A program made the translations under genes and the position numbers. From the NCBI GenBank assembly GCA_018806915.1, contig JAGKQI010000069.1, positions 1,093,721 to 1,157,720 on the forward strand: a DNA stretch of 64,000 nucleotides. Direction: 5' to 3'. The notes below the pieces were generated by a model, which was not told where the DNA came from, did no database searches, and saw nothing but the letters and a program-made list of their open reading frames with translations. Below, piece after piece: positions 19,089 to 30,215 of this stretch; position 1 is the first letter of the stretch, and the number at the start of each line of letters is the position of its first letter. Source of the stretch: Phytophthora colocasiae (lineage: Eukaryota > Oomycota > Peronosporomycetes > Peronosporales > Peronosporaceae).

Positions 19089-19163
19089 TGACTCTGAAAA
19101 TACATCTGGAAGTCTGATATCTGAAGGATTTCAGACATTGACTTTCAGAGAATGGTAGTCTGA

Positions 19164-20528
19164 GTGCATGTTTTTCAGAGGCCTATTTCTGAAATCTCTG
19201 GTAATTGGGATCGGCTTCATGACCTTCTGGTGTCGTATCAAGAGGACACTATCGTTCCTGATAACTGGACGACCGTCATCAGTGTGACAGCCTTGGACGC
19301 GCGGAAGAAGCCTGTTCCTGATTTCAAGAAGCGGCTTTCTGAGGAACGAGCTCGTCAGGCCACCGAGGAAGCTGCGAAGGCTACCAGGGTTCTGGATTCT
19401 GAGAGCGACAAGTCTGAGAACAAGGAATCCGGGAACAAAAAGTCCGGGGACGAGAAGTCTGGAAACAAGAAGTCCGGGGACAAGAAGTCTGGAAACTAGA
19501 AGTCGGGAAACGAGAAGTCTGGAAACAAGAAGTCCGATGACCACCCGCGTCCTGGTTCCAAGCGTCCTCGGGACTCTGATGACGACTCGGACCCTGGTGA
19601 TGGGCCTATCATCCCCACCAAAAAATCCAAGAGAAGTCTTGCGTCCATAAAAGCCCACACCAGTCCCAAGTCTCGTCCGAAGTCCACCAGCGGAAGTGGA
19701 TCGAAGTCCAAGGGTTCTTCAGGGAAGGCACGGAGCCTGGTCTCCAAGCCCTATAATTCTCTGACAGTCAAGGAGCTCCAGGTGGTGGAAACACCAGACT
19801 GTGAGGCATCCTCCTGGTTGTACTATGGCATCAGAGTACAGCGAGTCAGCACCACCAGAACCACCACTGGCCAGACACTGGGTTTCCCAGACTACGAGGT
19901 GCACAAACACTCATGTGCCATCCTCAAGAAGCGCTGGTATTCGGAGCGGTACTGTGCGGTCATCCGCAAGAAGCGCGCCCCTTGGGAAGTCATGTTCGAC
20001 AACCGTATTTCTGAGTTTTATTTCCACAAGCGGGACGAACTGGGACCCATGGTGTTAGCTGACGTGGAAGACATCGTACGCAGCATGAAGAAGCACGCTC
20101 AAGCCTTCTGGGAGCGAACGCATTGGGTGACCATGGACGTTGAAGCGGACGACAAGTCTGCGGAGCTTCACAAGTACCGGTCCATGCGTCGAGCCGCCAT
20201 GATTCGTCAACACAACGCCCTCATCCGAAAGGTTCTGGGGCATAAAGATTTCCCAGAGTCGTTACTCTCAGAGCCTGGCATCTGGGTTGTCCCAGACAAG
20301 TCCTGTCCTTGGATTTGGCAAGATCCCAGAGTGGCACAGCTTGGTGGTCCTAAGTGTCTGAGTCTGGAGACGCAACTGGGTGACTTGGATGCCGTTGAGC
20401 CTGCTCAGATGCAATGGGCCACGGTGAACGTGGACGAAGAATGGCTCCAGTATGTTTCTGCCGACGTCAAGAAGGATTATATGACACCTACGGAGCGTTC
20501 CGAGAACCCGATCTCTCTTCGCTATTGA
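19164..20528 (+). pseudogene. Family B sense ORF after pol (Lys/Ser repeats plus QAFW-type domain)
   Basis: One frame from GTG 19,164 to TGA 20,528, about 454 codons, broken by a single in-frame TAG at 19,497. No ATG is convincing. The N-terminal part is charged and carries short repeats (NKKSGDEKSG type) and SDDD runs. The C-terminal ~250 residues include APWEVMFDN, KKHAQAFWERTHW and HKYRSMRRAAMIR. The HAQAFWERTH segment lines up without gaps for 50 residues with HRQAFWGATH in the A1 antisense ORF (12 identities, including PW and QAFW..TH), so remote homology is likely. Here, however, the ORF runs with pol, not against it. Confidence 0.6.
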
Positions 20529-20747
20529 AGCTCAGATGTCCATCACGGTGCCCACGGGAAGGCTGTATTTCGAGAAGCCAAATAGTTGTCTGCATTTGTG
20601 GCGTAAGGCCCGGCCTCAGTGTAGCCTCCTAATCCCTTAACCTTTCAATATCACTCCACTTATTCACGTTTCTTCTCATCATCTCATTGTTCATACCTCG
20701 TACCCCTCAGCACTTAATTCTCCACAAATTCACTTCCACATTCACAT

Positions 20748-21406
20748 TCACATAGTCGTTTTTATATAAGCAGTAACATGGTCGATCACATATCCAAACA
20801 CACGAATTTCAGAGTTCTCTTGTAAGAACTCTGAGAATCTCCATGGATCTGTAGGCTTGACTTCAGGACGCGACTTCAGAATCGAGACCTGCGCGTGAAG
20901 ATCAGCGACTTGGGACTTCAGATCTGCCTTGTCTGACTTCAGAGCTTCCACTTGGTCCTGGTAGTGAGCCTTGAGATCCTGAATCTCCGAGGCCATGCGT
21001 TCTTCTACCACACCGGCGTCTTGCTGGGCACACTTAAGCTCGTACTTCCAGTATTGGCAGTGCAGTACCCACTCGCGCTTGATTTCTTCACACTCGGAGC
21101 GAGCTGCTGCAGCATCTATCAGAGCGACGCCGTTTTGAGAACCAACGCGTTCCCGAAGGCGGCGATGAGCAGCGGCCATGAGTTTCAAGCATCCAGCCGA
21201 AAAACTTTCTCGGCAAGTCGAGTGGGGGAGACGTGAGAAACCAGAGACTCCAGTTCCCGGCGAACCTCCACAGACAACGTCAGAGCATCCAGAGTGCGCA
21301 CGTCTGGAGTCTGAGCACACGGAGATACAACTTCGTCAGGATCGAAGCTTGGGATCACCCGCTCCAGCTCCCGGAGGTCTTCATCAGTGAGTGCCTCGTA
21401 ACCCAC
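20748..21406 (-). pseudogene. Family B antisense coiled-coil ORF, frameshifted
   Basis: Two overlapping minus-strand frames. 21,406-21,185 (from GTG; no ATG upstream before a stop) has LTDEDLRELERVIPSFDPDE; it passes near 21,187 by frameshift into the frame of 21,320-20,748 with a heptad-rich coiled coil (EERMASEIQDLKAHYQDQVE, SDKADLKSQVADLHAQV). It stops at 20,748. In position and in coiled-coil character it matches the N-terminal half of the A/C antisense ORF. No catalytic motif is seen. Confidence 0.6.
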
Positions 21407-23492
21407 GAGTACACAGGGACCACCGTATCAACAATGACCTGACCACGAAGGACCGCGGAAGATACCAATATCCAAGGATCAGCAGGGACATCAGTGATGT
21501 TCCCACGCCGTGTTAAGCCGAAGGAGGTTCAAAGAGTATCCAAGGAGGCGATCATGCAGAGATCATCCGAAGAGGAGATTTCTGACCCTGACAGTGTTTG
21601 CAGCATCGGTCGCACGGAGAAGCGATGCTTAAGCTCAGGAAGATCATGATTTCGAATGTTGACAACGCGGGGATGCGAGATCAAGCAAGGAGACTCATGA
21701 TCGGAATCACTGTTCGCGATCGCTGATCGGGATCGCGATCAAGGGTTAGGTGAGATCAAGATCGGAGATCGGAGAACAGCTGTGTAGCCAGATGTCAGGC
21801 GATCGTAGGATAGCAGCTGAGCATGGGACTGATGACATGATGTTATATCCGATTTTCGAGCGACAGGTGGATATTACGTTACGATGTGATTGGTTATACT
21901 GTGGGTTATAAGCGAAAGGGACTTTGGGACGCGGCCACACCCGTGCGACATCTGTGGAAGATTGTGGGTAAACCTTCGCCTGACTGTAAAGGGGCCCAAA
22001 GGACCAGAAGTGTACTTCAGAGTGTGCACAACTCTGAAGGTCAACTACACTCTGTCTGGTCACGGGACTTTCCCCGACGATGAGTGCCTAAGTTCTGGCG
22101 GAAAGTCTCTCAGAAGAACGTATCTCTGAGAGACCTCATCCCGTTACCGTCCAGCGCGACGATTGATGGTTCAAGGATTCACAATATGTACCCGCAGAGA
22201 CCAAGTATCGCGCGCCGGACGCCGCGCACCCGCGCAACCCTCAAGATCTACATGTACGTTGAAGCATTAGTACTCCGTACTCTGGTTTCCTACTCAAGAT
22301 TCTGGTATCTCTAACTCTGAGTGACTAAGACTCTGAAAACCAAGTGATACCAGACTCTGAAAACCAAGATCAGACTCTGAAACCACCGAAGATCCGAGAC
22401 CATACTGAAATCAAGTGAACCCAAGTTCAAGTCACGCATTCAAGTGATTACTGACCTGCACATCCCCCGTAATGACGTCTCTACCTGTTAACCCATCGAG
22501 ATCTGCGCAAACTGCATACTGAAGCCAAGTCAAGATACCTGATGCATACAAGAACCAAGTGTACCTGACATATGATGGCTGACTGCATAAAGGACGCAAA
22601 AGCCGACAAGAAGAAGAGAGTTACCAGAGATATATGATAGTTATGAGAAAGATAAACGATAAACAGAGTTCAATTTGCCGTGTAACCCAGAAGTCGTTGT
22701 ATTTCTGTTTGCAAGGCCACGCCAAGCATCGCTGCCGTGTGATCTCTCGCCTATTCAATCCCCTTAGGCGGAGATCAGGTAACGTAGCGACCTGAAAGGA
22801 CCCGCCTATTCCATATCCTAGTTGGGTCGTTTGTTTTGTCTCTAGCGGTAGCCCATTTCATATTGCTTGTTTGGACAGGCTCTGGAAACTAGACAGTCGT
22901 TTTCAGAGTGCAAGGTAGACTGTTATATATAGCCGATTGTATTGGTTTATATTTCCCCTCTATACTAGAGGATGGTGCGCGAACGTAAAGGGATACCATA
23001 CAGACCAGGTGTCTGGTAGCAAGTCCCTAGTTGACCTGGAGTGTTAGCCCACTGTTCAAGGGCCTAGAAAGAATAAGAACGGCTGTATATATTTGTATAT
23101 TTTCGAACTCTGTGTATTGGTTGTTTATCTCAGAAAGTCAGGTATCTCGGTTCTGGATTTGTGGTATTCAGACACCGATTTTAGACTTTCTCTGGTATAT
23201 TAATCTCTTTTCGACCGCAGAGATTCCGACTCCCGAACGCTCCTGGAAGGATTTTCTGAATACCGACACCAGATTCCAAGGGAACCCTAACTTCTCTTCA
23301 CAACACATTCTCAGACTCCGGCGAGGGTCATATTTCTGAAGACAACGAACCCACGAGGATACCGCAAGGTACCACACGCCAACCTACCGTTGTACGACTC
23401 TGAAACCCCTTTTCAGTAGTCGTATAACTAGGGTTCACTATACGCCCCCTGCTCCGCGACCAAAGTTTCACCGACTTCGCGACACTGATGCA
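21407..23492 (+). repeat. Family B 3' non-coding region, probably mostly 3' LTR
   Basis: No gene in about 2.1 kb. 21,720-21,830 matches the A/C LTR block (GGTTAGGTGAGATCAAGATC ... GTGTAGCC), and 22,660-22,700 matches the next A/C LTR block (ATAAACAG..T..AATTTGC), so in B the two are separated by about 830 extra bases. 22,320-22,385 has repeated GACTCTGAAAACCAAG words. TATA-like runs occur at 22,924-22,952. The region ends in GATGCA at 23,492, with A2 sequence following. The LTR start could not be fixed. Confidence 0.55.
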
Positions 23493-24548
23493 CTACGCAT
23501 GGCTCGACAACGGTCTATCTCCTCAGCTCGGCGGGAATCCGGCCAGGTTCCGAAAGGCAGATCTTCTGGCGCTCGTGGATCGGGATCTCCGGACGGATCA
23601 AGCCCATCTCCGGATGGGTCGAACCTATCGCCTTCGGGATCCTCCCCGAGTTCACCGTCACCTCCTCAGTCGCCTCCTTTCGCCCCTTGGGCTCCAACCA
23701 CCTCTGTTCCCGGTCGCTTCTTTCATCCCGGGTTACGATCGGCAGCGCACCTTCGCCGCTGCGGACGTTGAGCCATGGGACCCGCAGGTGATCGGGCAAT
23801 ATTCGATCGTGGGTCTGATTGCCAACTCCTTGGCCAAACGGTTGCTGATCCCTTCGGGTTGGCTGTTTCCTTCTCGGATGCAGGCTGGACCCGCACCGAC
23901 TCCCGGCACCGACTATCTAAACGAGTTGATTACGGGCGTGAACGTGCTCGATCTGATGGCCCAGGAGCCGTGGAACGACTTCGCGAACCCGGGTCCTCTC
24001 ACGTTCGACCTCGACCTACATGAGCGAGAGGGAACACCTCTCGCGGCCGTAGCTGCCACATATCGCGTTTTGGAAGAACGGCACCGTCAGGCGTTTTGGG
24101 AGGCTACCCACAATCTCGACATTACCACTGCCATGCAGTCCGCGGATCTCACGCTGCAGCAATCCTACGCCGCTCGCAAGTCCAGACGGGGTCGCGCTGG
24201 GTCCGCTTGGTGTCAGTCCTCGCCCCCTTCGCCGCCATGATGCGCAATCAGTGGTTCGATCTCGACATTTTACTGGATCCGTTCTTCCTCCACCTCCCTA
24301 TTCCTGCAGTGGATGCTGTTCGTTGGTATCCCGGCGTGGTTTCTCGGCGTGCCAACCAGGCGGATTCCAACGTGAACGTTCCAGAGCCAGCGAACCTTCT
24401 GGAGGAGTGCGATGAGGCGGATCCGTGCCGTAACCAGTTTCGTAATGACCCAGTCAATCATCCCGCTACCAGGATTCCCCGCCTCCTCGGTAAGTTCAAT
24501 CCTCCTCCTGCTGGGGCAGCCTCCCGTAAGTCGTGCTTGGATTTCTAA
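23493..24548 (+). pseudogene. A2 antisense ORF, 5'-truncated and frameshifted
   Basis: Matches the A1 antisense ORF from about MSRQRSIS onward: MARQRSISSARRESGQV, GSPDGSSPSPDG, then after a frameshift near 23,690-23,700 FIPGYDRQRTFAAAD, EPWDPQVIGQYSIVGLI, KRLLIPSGWLFPSR and HRQAFWEATH. Another frameshift near 24,230 is followed by DLDILLDPFFLHLPIPAVD and RWYPGVVSRRANQAD; the stop is TAA at 24,546-24,548. It supplies the uninterrupted C-terminus against which the A1 insertion is recognised. The N-terminal coiled-coil half and the LTR are missing because B is inserted at its left edge. Confidence 0.85.
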
Positions 24549-24887
24549 TTGCCAGAACCGCGATCACCTGCAACAAGGCACAAGGTTCCCTGGTCCAGAC
24601 CCGGAACCCCAGCTAGGGCTGCTCTATATGCTTCACATTTCATTCGTAATTCTTGTAATCCATTCGTAATCTCCATTCCCATAGTCATTCCATTCTACTC
24701 AATCGTTTTGAGGACGTGATCCTCCTTCATCTCCATCTCGACATTCAGGATCACCTTTCTCCGACGTCAAATTCCCTGCTCACATGCATATACACAAATA
24801 TAAAACTTTCACCCTGATCTGGATTTTACTCCGCATCAGCTTCTTCGGTCTCGGTGAAGCAACCCTGTTGCCTCACCCGCCATCCAT
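24549..24887. other. A2 convergent intergenic region
   Basis: Equivalent to 1,810-2,133 reversed. Contains the shared TCACATGCATATACA...AATATAAAA motif at 24,781-24,805. No gene seen. Confidence 0.6.
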
Positions 24888-25467
24888 CTACACCTCTTCG
24901 TGCGACTGCATCACGCCAAATCGGTTCCGATTCACATGATTCCGCAGGAACGCACTTAGTATGGCTCCACAGTTGAGATCAGCTTCATCGACCCAAGTCG
25001 GTTCATCATAACCGACCCAATGTACCAGAAACTCCCGGTAGATTCTGCCATAGCGGGTCCTTTTCCCGCTTCGCATATCGGAAATTCGCTCGACCTCATA
25101 CTCATCGGCCTCTAGATCTGGGGTCCAACTATCCTCCGGTAGTAGGGTCTCGTCGAAATCCAGGCGATCGGCTTCGTCCACCGTCAGCTCGACTCGGGGT
25201 CGGTCGGGGAAGCTCCGTACTAGCTTCACCTTCGAGACATGAACTATCGGGAATATGTGGTATCCCGATCCTGCAATCTCCAGCTTGATCGTGAACTCAT
25301 TAATCTTCTCTGCTACTCGTAACGGGCCATGCCACAGGTGTGCCAGCTTTCGCGCGTAACCTTCTCTCACCCGATCCAGGTACAGCCAAACCAGGGATCC
25401 GGGTTCGATCCGGTGAGGATCAATCCCCTCATTATGCTGATCAGCTCGGCCAGCGACCGCTTCCCGC
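24888..25467 (-). pseudogene. pol: A2 pol: GPL module and chromodomain
   Basis: The minus-strand frame from 25,370 reads REGYARKLAHLWHGPLRVAEK and a chromodomain (DEYEVERISDMRSGKRTRYG ... VHWVGYDEPTWVDEADLNC) nearly identical to A1, stopping at TAG 24,888-24,890. The bases 25,371-25,467 continue the integrase C-terminal region up to the point where element D interrupts it; the gene resumes at 33,778. Compared with A1 the frame is shifted near 25,371. Confidence 0.88.
25463..25467. repeat. Element D target duplication, left copy
   Basis: CCCGC precedes the left LTR and is repeated at 33,773-33,777 after the right LTR. Removing D restores the A2 integrase. Confidence 0.9.
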
Positions 25468-25930
25468 TGTAATGGGTCTACCTAGACCTATTAGATGGCG
25501 TACACGTGCGCTTACGTGTATGAGGAAGCGTGCAATTAGAATAGACTTAATTTAAGTATACTTATTTAAATAAGTATAATTAAATCAAATATAACTAAAT
25601 TAACTGCAAAATACCGTAAAATGAGAACTGTTATTGAATTTGGCATAAGCCAATTATGGACCTCCTAAAACTGTTTGTTATCTATTTCTAAAGGGTCTGC
25701 CAACGTGTGGTTGGCAGAAACTCTGCTCAGTGATTGGTAGAAATCCGTTACTTTCTACCAATAATATGCACAAATGCACAATGAACCACCCAACAATGTG
25801 GTTCGCCCATGTATCCTTTGGTGTGTACAGCACACCAAGGTCTGAGGCTCATTTCCAACCTCTAACAGTTATCCTAATCTGTTAGAGTTAAGCAAGTGGT
25901 ACAACCACTCTGTACGTGTAACCCGTTACA
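25468..25930 (-). repeat. Element D 3' LTR
   Basis: Starts TGTAATGGG and ends CCCGTTACA on +, a TG...CA LTR with 9-base near-perfect inverted ends. It carries at least four hairpins with 7-10 base arms, for example TTGGTAGAAA/TTTCTACCAA (25,734-25,761) and CTCTAACAG/CTGTTAGAG (25,860-25,887). AT-rich palindromic runs lie around 25,540-25,590. Confidence 0.95.
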
Positions 25931-25943
25931 CCATCCCCCCGTT
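25931..25943 (-). promoter_or_regulatory. Element D polypurine tract
   Basis: On the minus strand GGGGGGATGG directly precedes the 3' LTR start TGTAACGGG. A similar purine tract, GGTGGGGGAGAG, precedes a related LTR start in the fragment near 35,872. Confidence 0.75.
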
Positions 25944-26031
25944 AAGATTCGATGTATCGGTCTCGATACGTCAATCAACAGAACTTGACAAGACCGTCAA
26001 GTTCCCAAGAGAAATCCGAGTTCATTTCGCA

Positions 26032-27176
26032 ATGGACTCGCCAACGCCCACGTCTCCGTCTGCTACTGCGGACGCGCAAGCCTCACCCGCTGCCTCTGCA
26101 GCAGGAACAACGACCTCAGCAGTGCTCACTAGCACTGCTGCTTCCAGCGGTCCGACAGAGAAGCTCTCTGTCACCAAGTACCATGCTCTCCATAAGGAGA
26201 AGCATGAGAAGAAGAAGAAGTCTTCTTCTCTAGCAGAGATTAAGAATCCTGCTGTCCCTCTCAAAGAACTCTTTGGAGAGGACTACGAAGACATCCTCGA
26301 CTACGAGGAGGATGTCGAGGAGGGGGAGGTTGATGTCAAGGCTCCCGCTCCCGTGTCTTCGTCTGAAGACACGTCAGACCCACCCGTGGGATCTCGACGA
26401 CCTCGTTATGAGGCCTCGGACGCTTCAAGCCTCGAAGCGTCCGCGCAGTGATGATGAAGCGTCCCCATGTCGAGGGCGCTCACTGCCCCGCGCACTGATC
26501 CGCCAGTGCGCACACCATGGATGCCTACTGAGGTAGAAATCCATGACCGGTTCGGTGCTAGTTCACCACCGAACCCGATACTGTTGTACTCATGCAACAG
26601 TATCAATGACGACGACGTCGCCGCTAAGTCCGAGACTCAAAGACGCGACTACTATATCGGGCTCTTCCATGAGCTCCGATACTATGCAGCGAAGAAGACT
26701 TCGCGCAAGAGCAAAGTGCCCGAGTGGCAGGCACTTTGTCAGTCGTGGAACGCCTTTGTTGATAACTTCAACAAAGACCCGAAGGCATATCGCGAGCGCG
26801 TTGCTGCGGCTCGCGATCGCTACTACACTTACACTACACGTGGTAAGTGTGAACGCCTCCATGATCCAGTCCATGGAAGCGGGGATCCCCATGTGCCGTT
26901 CGCTTTGGCACACCCTGTCCGTGTTGCCCACCCTTGGCAACACGCCTCACCGAAAGTGATCTCCTGGGGTACACGGTCGTCCGTGTACCCGATCACATCA
27001 AGGAACTCCGTGGTCGTATTGTGCCACGCGAAGCTCCGAGTGCTGTGGCTGACCGCAGCACTCCTCGTGCTGGGTTTAACCCTGCATTTTTTGGTGGGCT
27101 TCGTACGCCCTCACAATTTCGGGACCGTCCTCCATCAGGAGGTTCCGCGGCTCCCATGTATCTCGATGGGGAGTGA
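26032..27176 (+). pseudogene. Element D antisense 3' ORF, frameshifted
   Basis: Starts at ATG 26,032, 101 bases inside the 3' LTR, and runs against pol. N-terminus Ser/Thr/Ala/Pro-rich (MDSPTPTSPSATADAQ), then a Lys-rich segment (HKEKHEKKKKSSSLAEIK), an acidic run (EDYEDILDYEEDVEEGEVD) and a globular part (RRDYYIGLFHELRYYAAKKT, WNAFVDNFNKDPKAYRERV, TTRGKCERLHDPV). Frame changes occur near 26,430-26,465 and 26,880-26,935; the last frame (26,934-27,176, HIKELRGRIVPREAPS) overlaps the chromodomain end of pol on the other strand by about 100 bases. It has no visible similarity to the A/C antisense protein. Function unknown; I recall similar conceptual proteins from Phytophthora, which I could not check. 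Confidence 0.7.
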
Positions 27177-28841
27177 AATCCTCTCCAACGAATACGAAAA
27201 CGAACCCCTTGAGAGTTCGTTCTCTTATGAGCCACGATCCGCTCCACAATCCCGCGGATCGCTCCACGCGCGTCGCGCAACGGCGGCGGAGGGGGTGGGA
27301 ACACTCCCTCCGCATGGTCAACGCTATGACCATGACGATCGTGCCCTGCACGATCGAGTTGCTGCGCTGGAGCAGACACAGAGCGCTGAGATAGCTGCTC
27401 TGGAAGCAGGAGGTTCGTGTCCTCCGTGCTGAGGGTCTGGCGAGGCAGCTCAGACTGCCTCGAACCTCTCGTTCGGTCTTGGGACGAGAGTGAACCGGTT
27501 GATCGACCGTGTCGACGGTCTCGAGAAGGCCTTCCAGGCCTCTCGCACTCCTCAGTCGGACTAACAACCCTAGGTAGTCCGTGCTGCACGTACGGTTTCA
27601 ACCGCCCGACGTAGAAGGTCGGGTGGAGCGCCTCATGCTGGACGGTATGTCCAGCCGGTACGCAGTTACCATGCCGTTCAAGTACTTTGAACGGCCCATC
27701 GAATCTTGGAGCAAGCTTGCTTGCTCCAAAGTCAGACACTGCATGTTTAGGCAGGTTTTGTGTAGCTAACAAAACTAATGAACCCACTTTGAATTCATTT
27801 ATGTTGCCCCTACCAACATTATCAGCGTTCAGCTTCTGTCGATCGACAGAAGCTTCGATAGCATCCTGGACAAACCGAATGAAGGCTTGTCTTAGCTGGA
27901 CAAAGCTCTAGCGCACCCGAGCTGAATCCTTTCAGCTTGTCGCCCTTGTCAGCAGCAGGCCCTGCCTGCTCGCTATCATCTCCTCGCGTCTGTGCCCGGC
28001 ACAGACATCGCGCGCTCGTTCCTGCTCGAACGAGACGTCGCACGCGTCACCGCAACTGATAGTGTGCTGCTATCAGTTGTATTCTGCGGTTGTTCGGACG
28101 CAACCGTAGATCCCCCCCACTTAAGGAGGAAGCTACCCCGCCGAGCATGCTCGGCAATCGTGGATGCCTCATGGCGTTCACGTAGAACGGTGTATGCCCT
28201 GTCGAGGCATGCACCGAGTTGTTGATGGCAAACTCTGCCATCGGCAAGCACTCGCTCCAATGCGGGAACGAGTGAGCGTAGCTCTTCAACGTGTCACCCA
28301 ATACACGGTTGACACGTTCGGTCTGTCCGTCCGTCTGCGGATGATCCGCAGTCGACATTGATAACTGTGAACCAAGAAGTGTAAACACTTCTTGCCAGAA
28401 CCGCGCTGTGAAGCGTGGATCACGGTCCGACACAATGTCGAGCGGCATGCCATGGTGTTTGAACACCATGTCAACAAACAGTCGCGCAGTCTGCGCGGCT
28501 GTAACAGTAGCCGGGACGGGCAGCAAGATGAACCATCTTGCTGGAATCGGTCCACAAAGACAACGATGCCCGTCCTCCGCTTGCTGTCAGGCGGAAGACC
28601 GAAGACAAAGTCCATGGACATGGACTGCCAAACACTCCGACGGAGTCGGTAGTGATTGAAGAGGAGCCTGCGAGAACTGCGCAGGCTTCACGCGTTGACA
28701 AACCTCGCAAGCACGTACGTACTTGCGCACCCACTTGTACTGGTGGTGCCAGTAGAAGTCACGCGTGAGAAGAGTGTATGTCTTCTCACGACCCGGATGC
28801 CCTGCCGTGGGGGCATCGTGATACTCGAACATGATCCTCAA
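27076..28841 (-). pseudogene. pol: Element D pol: integrase and chromodomain
   Basis: The HHCC finger is complete in the frame from 28,841 (HDAPTAGHPGREKT ... RACEVCQRVK). The core is spread over two further frames: Asp in FVDRF (near 28,550), Asp in VSDRDPRFTARF and Glu in DGQTERVNRV (frame 28,526-28,047). A GPF-type module (FDGPFKVLERHGN) and a chromodomain follow, split between frames (VERIVAHKR...RFRIRWRGF, then HRDTWEPRNLLMEDGPEIV), ending at TGA near 27,076. At least four frameshifts; one near 28,845 separates it from the RNase H. The short inverted repeats run through all of it. Confidence 0.88.
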
Positions 28842-30215
28842 CCGAGGTCATGATCATTCGGAACGACAATGCGATCCGCATTGTCGTCTACCGCACTGTA
28901 CAACAGTAGGCCTTCGTGTACACGATAGCGGTGTACACGAGCTCGAAGATGAGGGGTTAGCTTCCGACGTGCCACGTCGGAAGGTGCTGCGAGGAACTCC
29001 AGCAGCCCCTTCGCGTCTGCATCCCTTGCATACGCGTTCTTCACGTCGTCAATCAACGTTGACGACGGCACACTTGTCCTCACGACGCCAACAGCGTTGG
29101 CGTCGACCGTCTCCGCATAGTCAGGTCGACGCGATAACGCGTCGGCCACTACATTGAGTCTTCCGGGTTTGTACTCCACCCGGAAGTTGTACTCCGCGAA
29201 GAAGGACAACCATCTCGCCATACGTTGCGAGATGTGCGGCGACTTAATCGCCGTACGCAATGATGTGTGGTCTGTATAGACCACGAACGGTCTACTCCCA
29301 AGTAGATACACTCGGAACTTTGCGAGTGCATACTTCATGGCAAGGAGCTCCTTGTCATGTACGGGATAGTTACGCTCAGCTGGCTTCAGCTGACGCGATT
29401 GATAGTAGACTACACGATCACGAAGGGCGTGATCGTGTTGCATCAATGCACATCCGATTGCAAAGTCGGATGCATCGCACACTACGTGGAATGGACGATC
29501 TTGGTCCGCCACGGCCAAGATCGGCGCTTCAGTCAAGCCCTGCTTGACTGCACCGAATGCCTCCTCGCACTCGGTCGTCCAAATCCACTCAGCTTCTTTC
29601 TTAAGAAGCTGTGACAACGGGCGAATTTTGCCCGCGTAGTTCTTCACGTACTTGCACAAGTACGTGGCAAGCCCAAGGAACTGCCTCAGTTCCTTCACAT
29701 TGGATGGCGTGGGCCATTCATTGATCACTCTGACCTTCTCTGGGTCAGGGCGCACGCCGTCTTTCCCCACGAGACACCCCAGCACGGGTATCTCGCTCGC
29801 CCCGAAGATACACTTCTTCAGGTTCGCATAGAGCTTATGTTTCCTCATAAGCTCTAGCAGCTTCCGGAGATGCACCTTGTGCATCTCAATGTCCGTCTTT
29901 CCGTTCACAGTCCGGCTGTGGACGAACACGTCGTCGAAGTAGCTCGGTGCGAAGTCGCGCACCGAGCGCAATAGATGTGTCACGCATCTATTGAACGTCG
30001 CAGGGGCGTTCTTAAGCCCCTGTGGCATGACGAGCCACTCCCAAAGCATACCGCTTGGAGTGCTTACCGCAGTGAGAGGGATGTCGCTCTCACGCATGAG
30101 GATCTGATAGAATCCATCACGCAGATCTAGAGCACTGAAGATAGTGCTCAAGCCATCGAATCGATGATAACATCTTTTCGCGGTATCGGCGTCTGCGCCG
30201 GTATCGTCGCATCGT
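28838..30215 (-). CDS. pol: Element D pol: reverse transcriptase (from palm) and RNase H
   Basis: The frame 30,151-28,838 is open for 437 codons. Its first codon is an internal ATG, and the frame is offset from the preceding RT segment. It has FSALDLRDGFYQI, WLVMPQGLKNAPATF, the intact catalytic SYFDDVFVHS (about 29,941), CLVGKDGVRPDPEKV and RQFLGLATYL, then the Ty3-type RNase H (FHVVCDASDFAIGCALMQ, LLAMKYALAKFRVY, YTDHTSLRTA) and LNVVADALSRR. Unlike A and C, I see no second acquired RNase H. Six hairpins lie within 29,044-29,284 alone, over codons of conserved residues. Confidence 0.93.

Larger units (their letters stand above)
17196..23492 (+). mobile_element. Ty3/gypsy family B, 3' portion
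   Basis: Truncated on the left by insertion of A1 into its pol. Contains the integrase-to-chromodomain part of pol, a sense-strand ORF, an antisense coiled-coil ORF and a long 3' non-coding region ending in CA at 23,492. The following CTACGCATGG is the A2 antisense ORF (A1 has CTACGTATGAG there), so B in turn sits inside A2. The sequence is rich in TCTGA/TCAGA words rather than GATC. Confidence 0.75.

Noticed and set aside
19131..19658. Minus-strand ORF with LLVSRLLVSRLLVPG repeats resembling a membrane protein
   Set aside because: It is the mirror of the Lys/Ser repeats in the sense ORF; no start context and no homologue.
26461..27432. Membrane segment (LRVLWLTAALLVLGLTLHFL) in the D antisense ORF suggesting an env-like protein
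   Set aside because: It appears only after a frameshift; the frame that keeps the conserved-looking sequence (26,934-27,176) lacks it.
26993..27787. Novel proline-rich basic protein on the minus strand
   Set aside because: Its frame is the integrase C-terminal/GPF and chromodomain region of D, with the Pro-rich run between; part of pol, not a separate gene.
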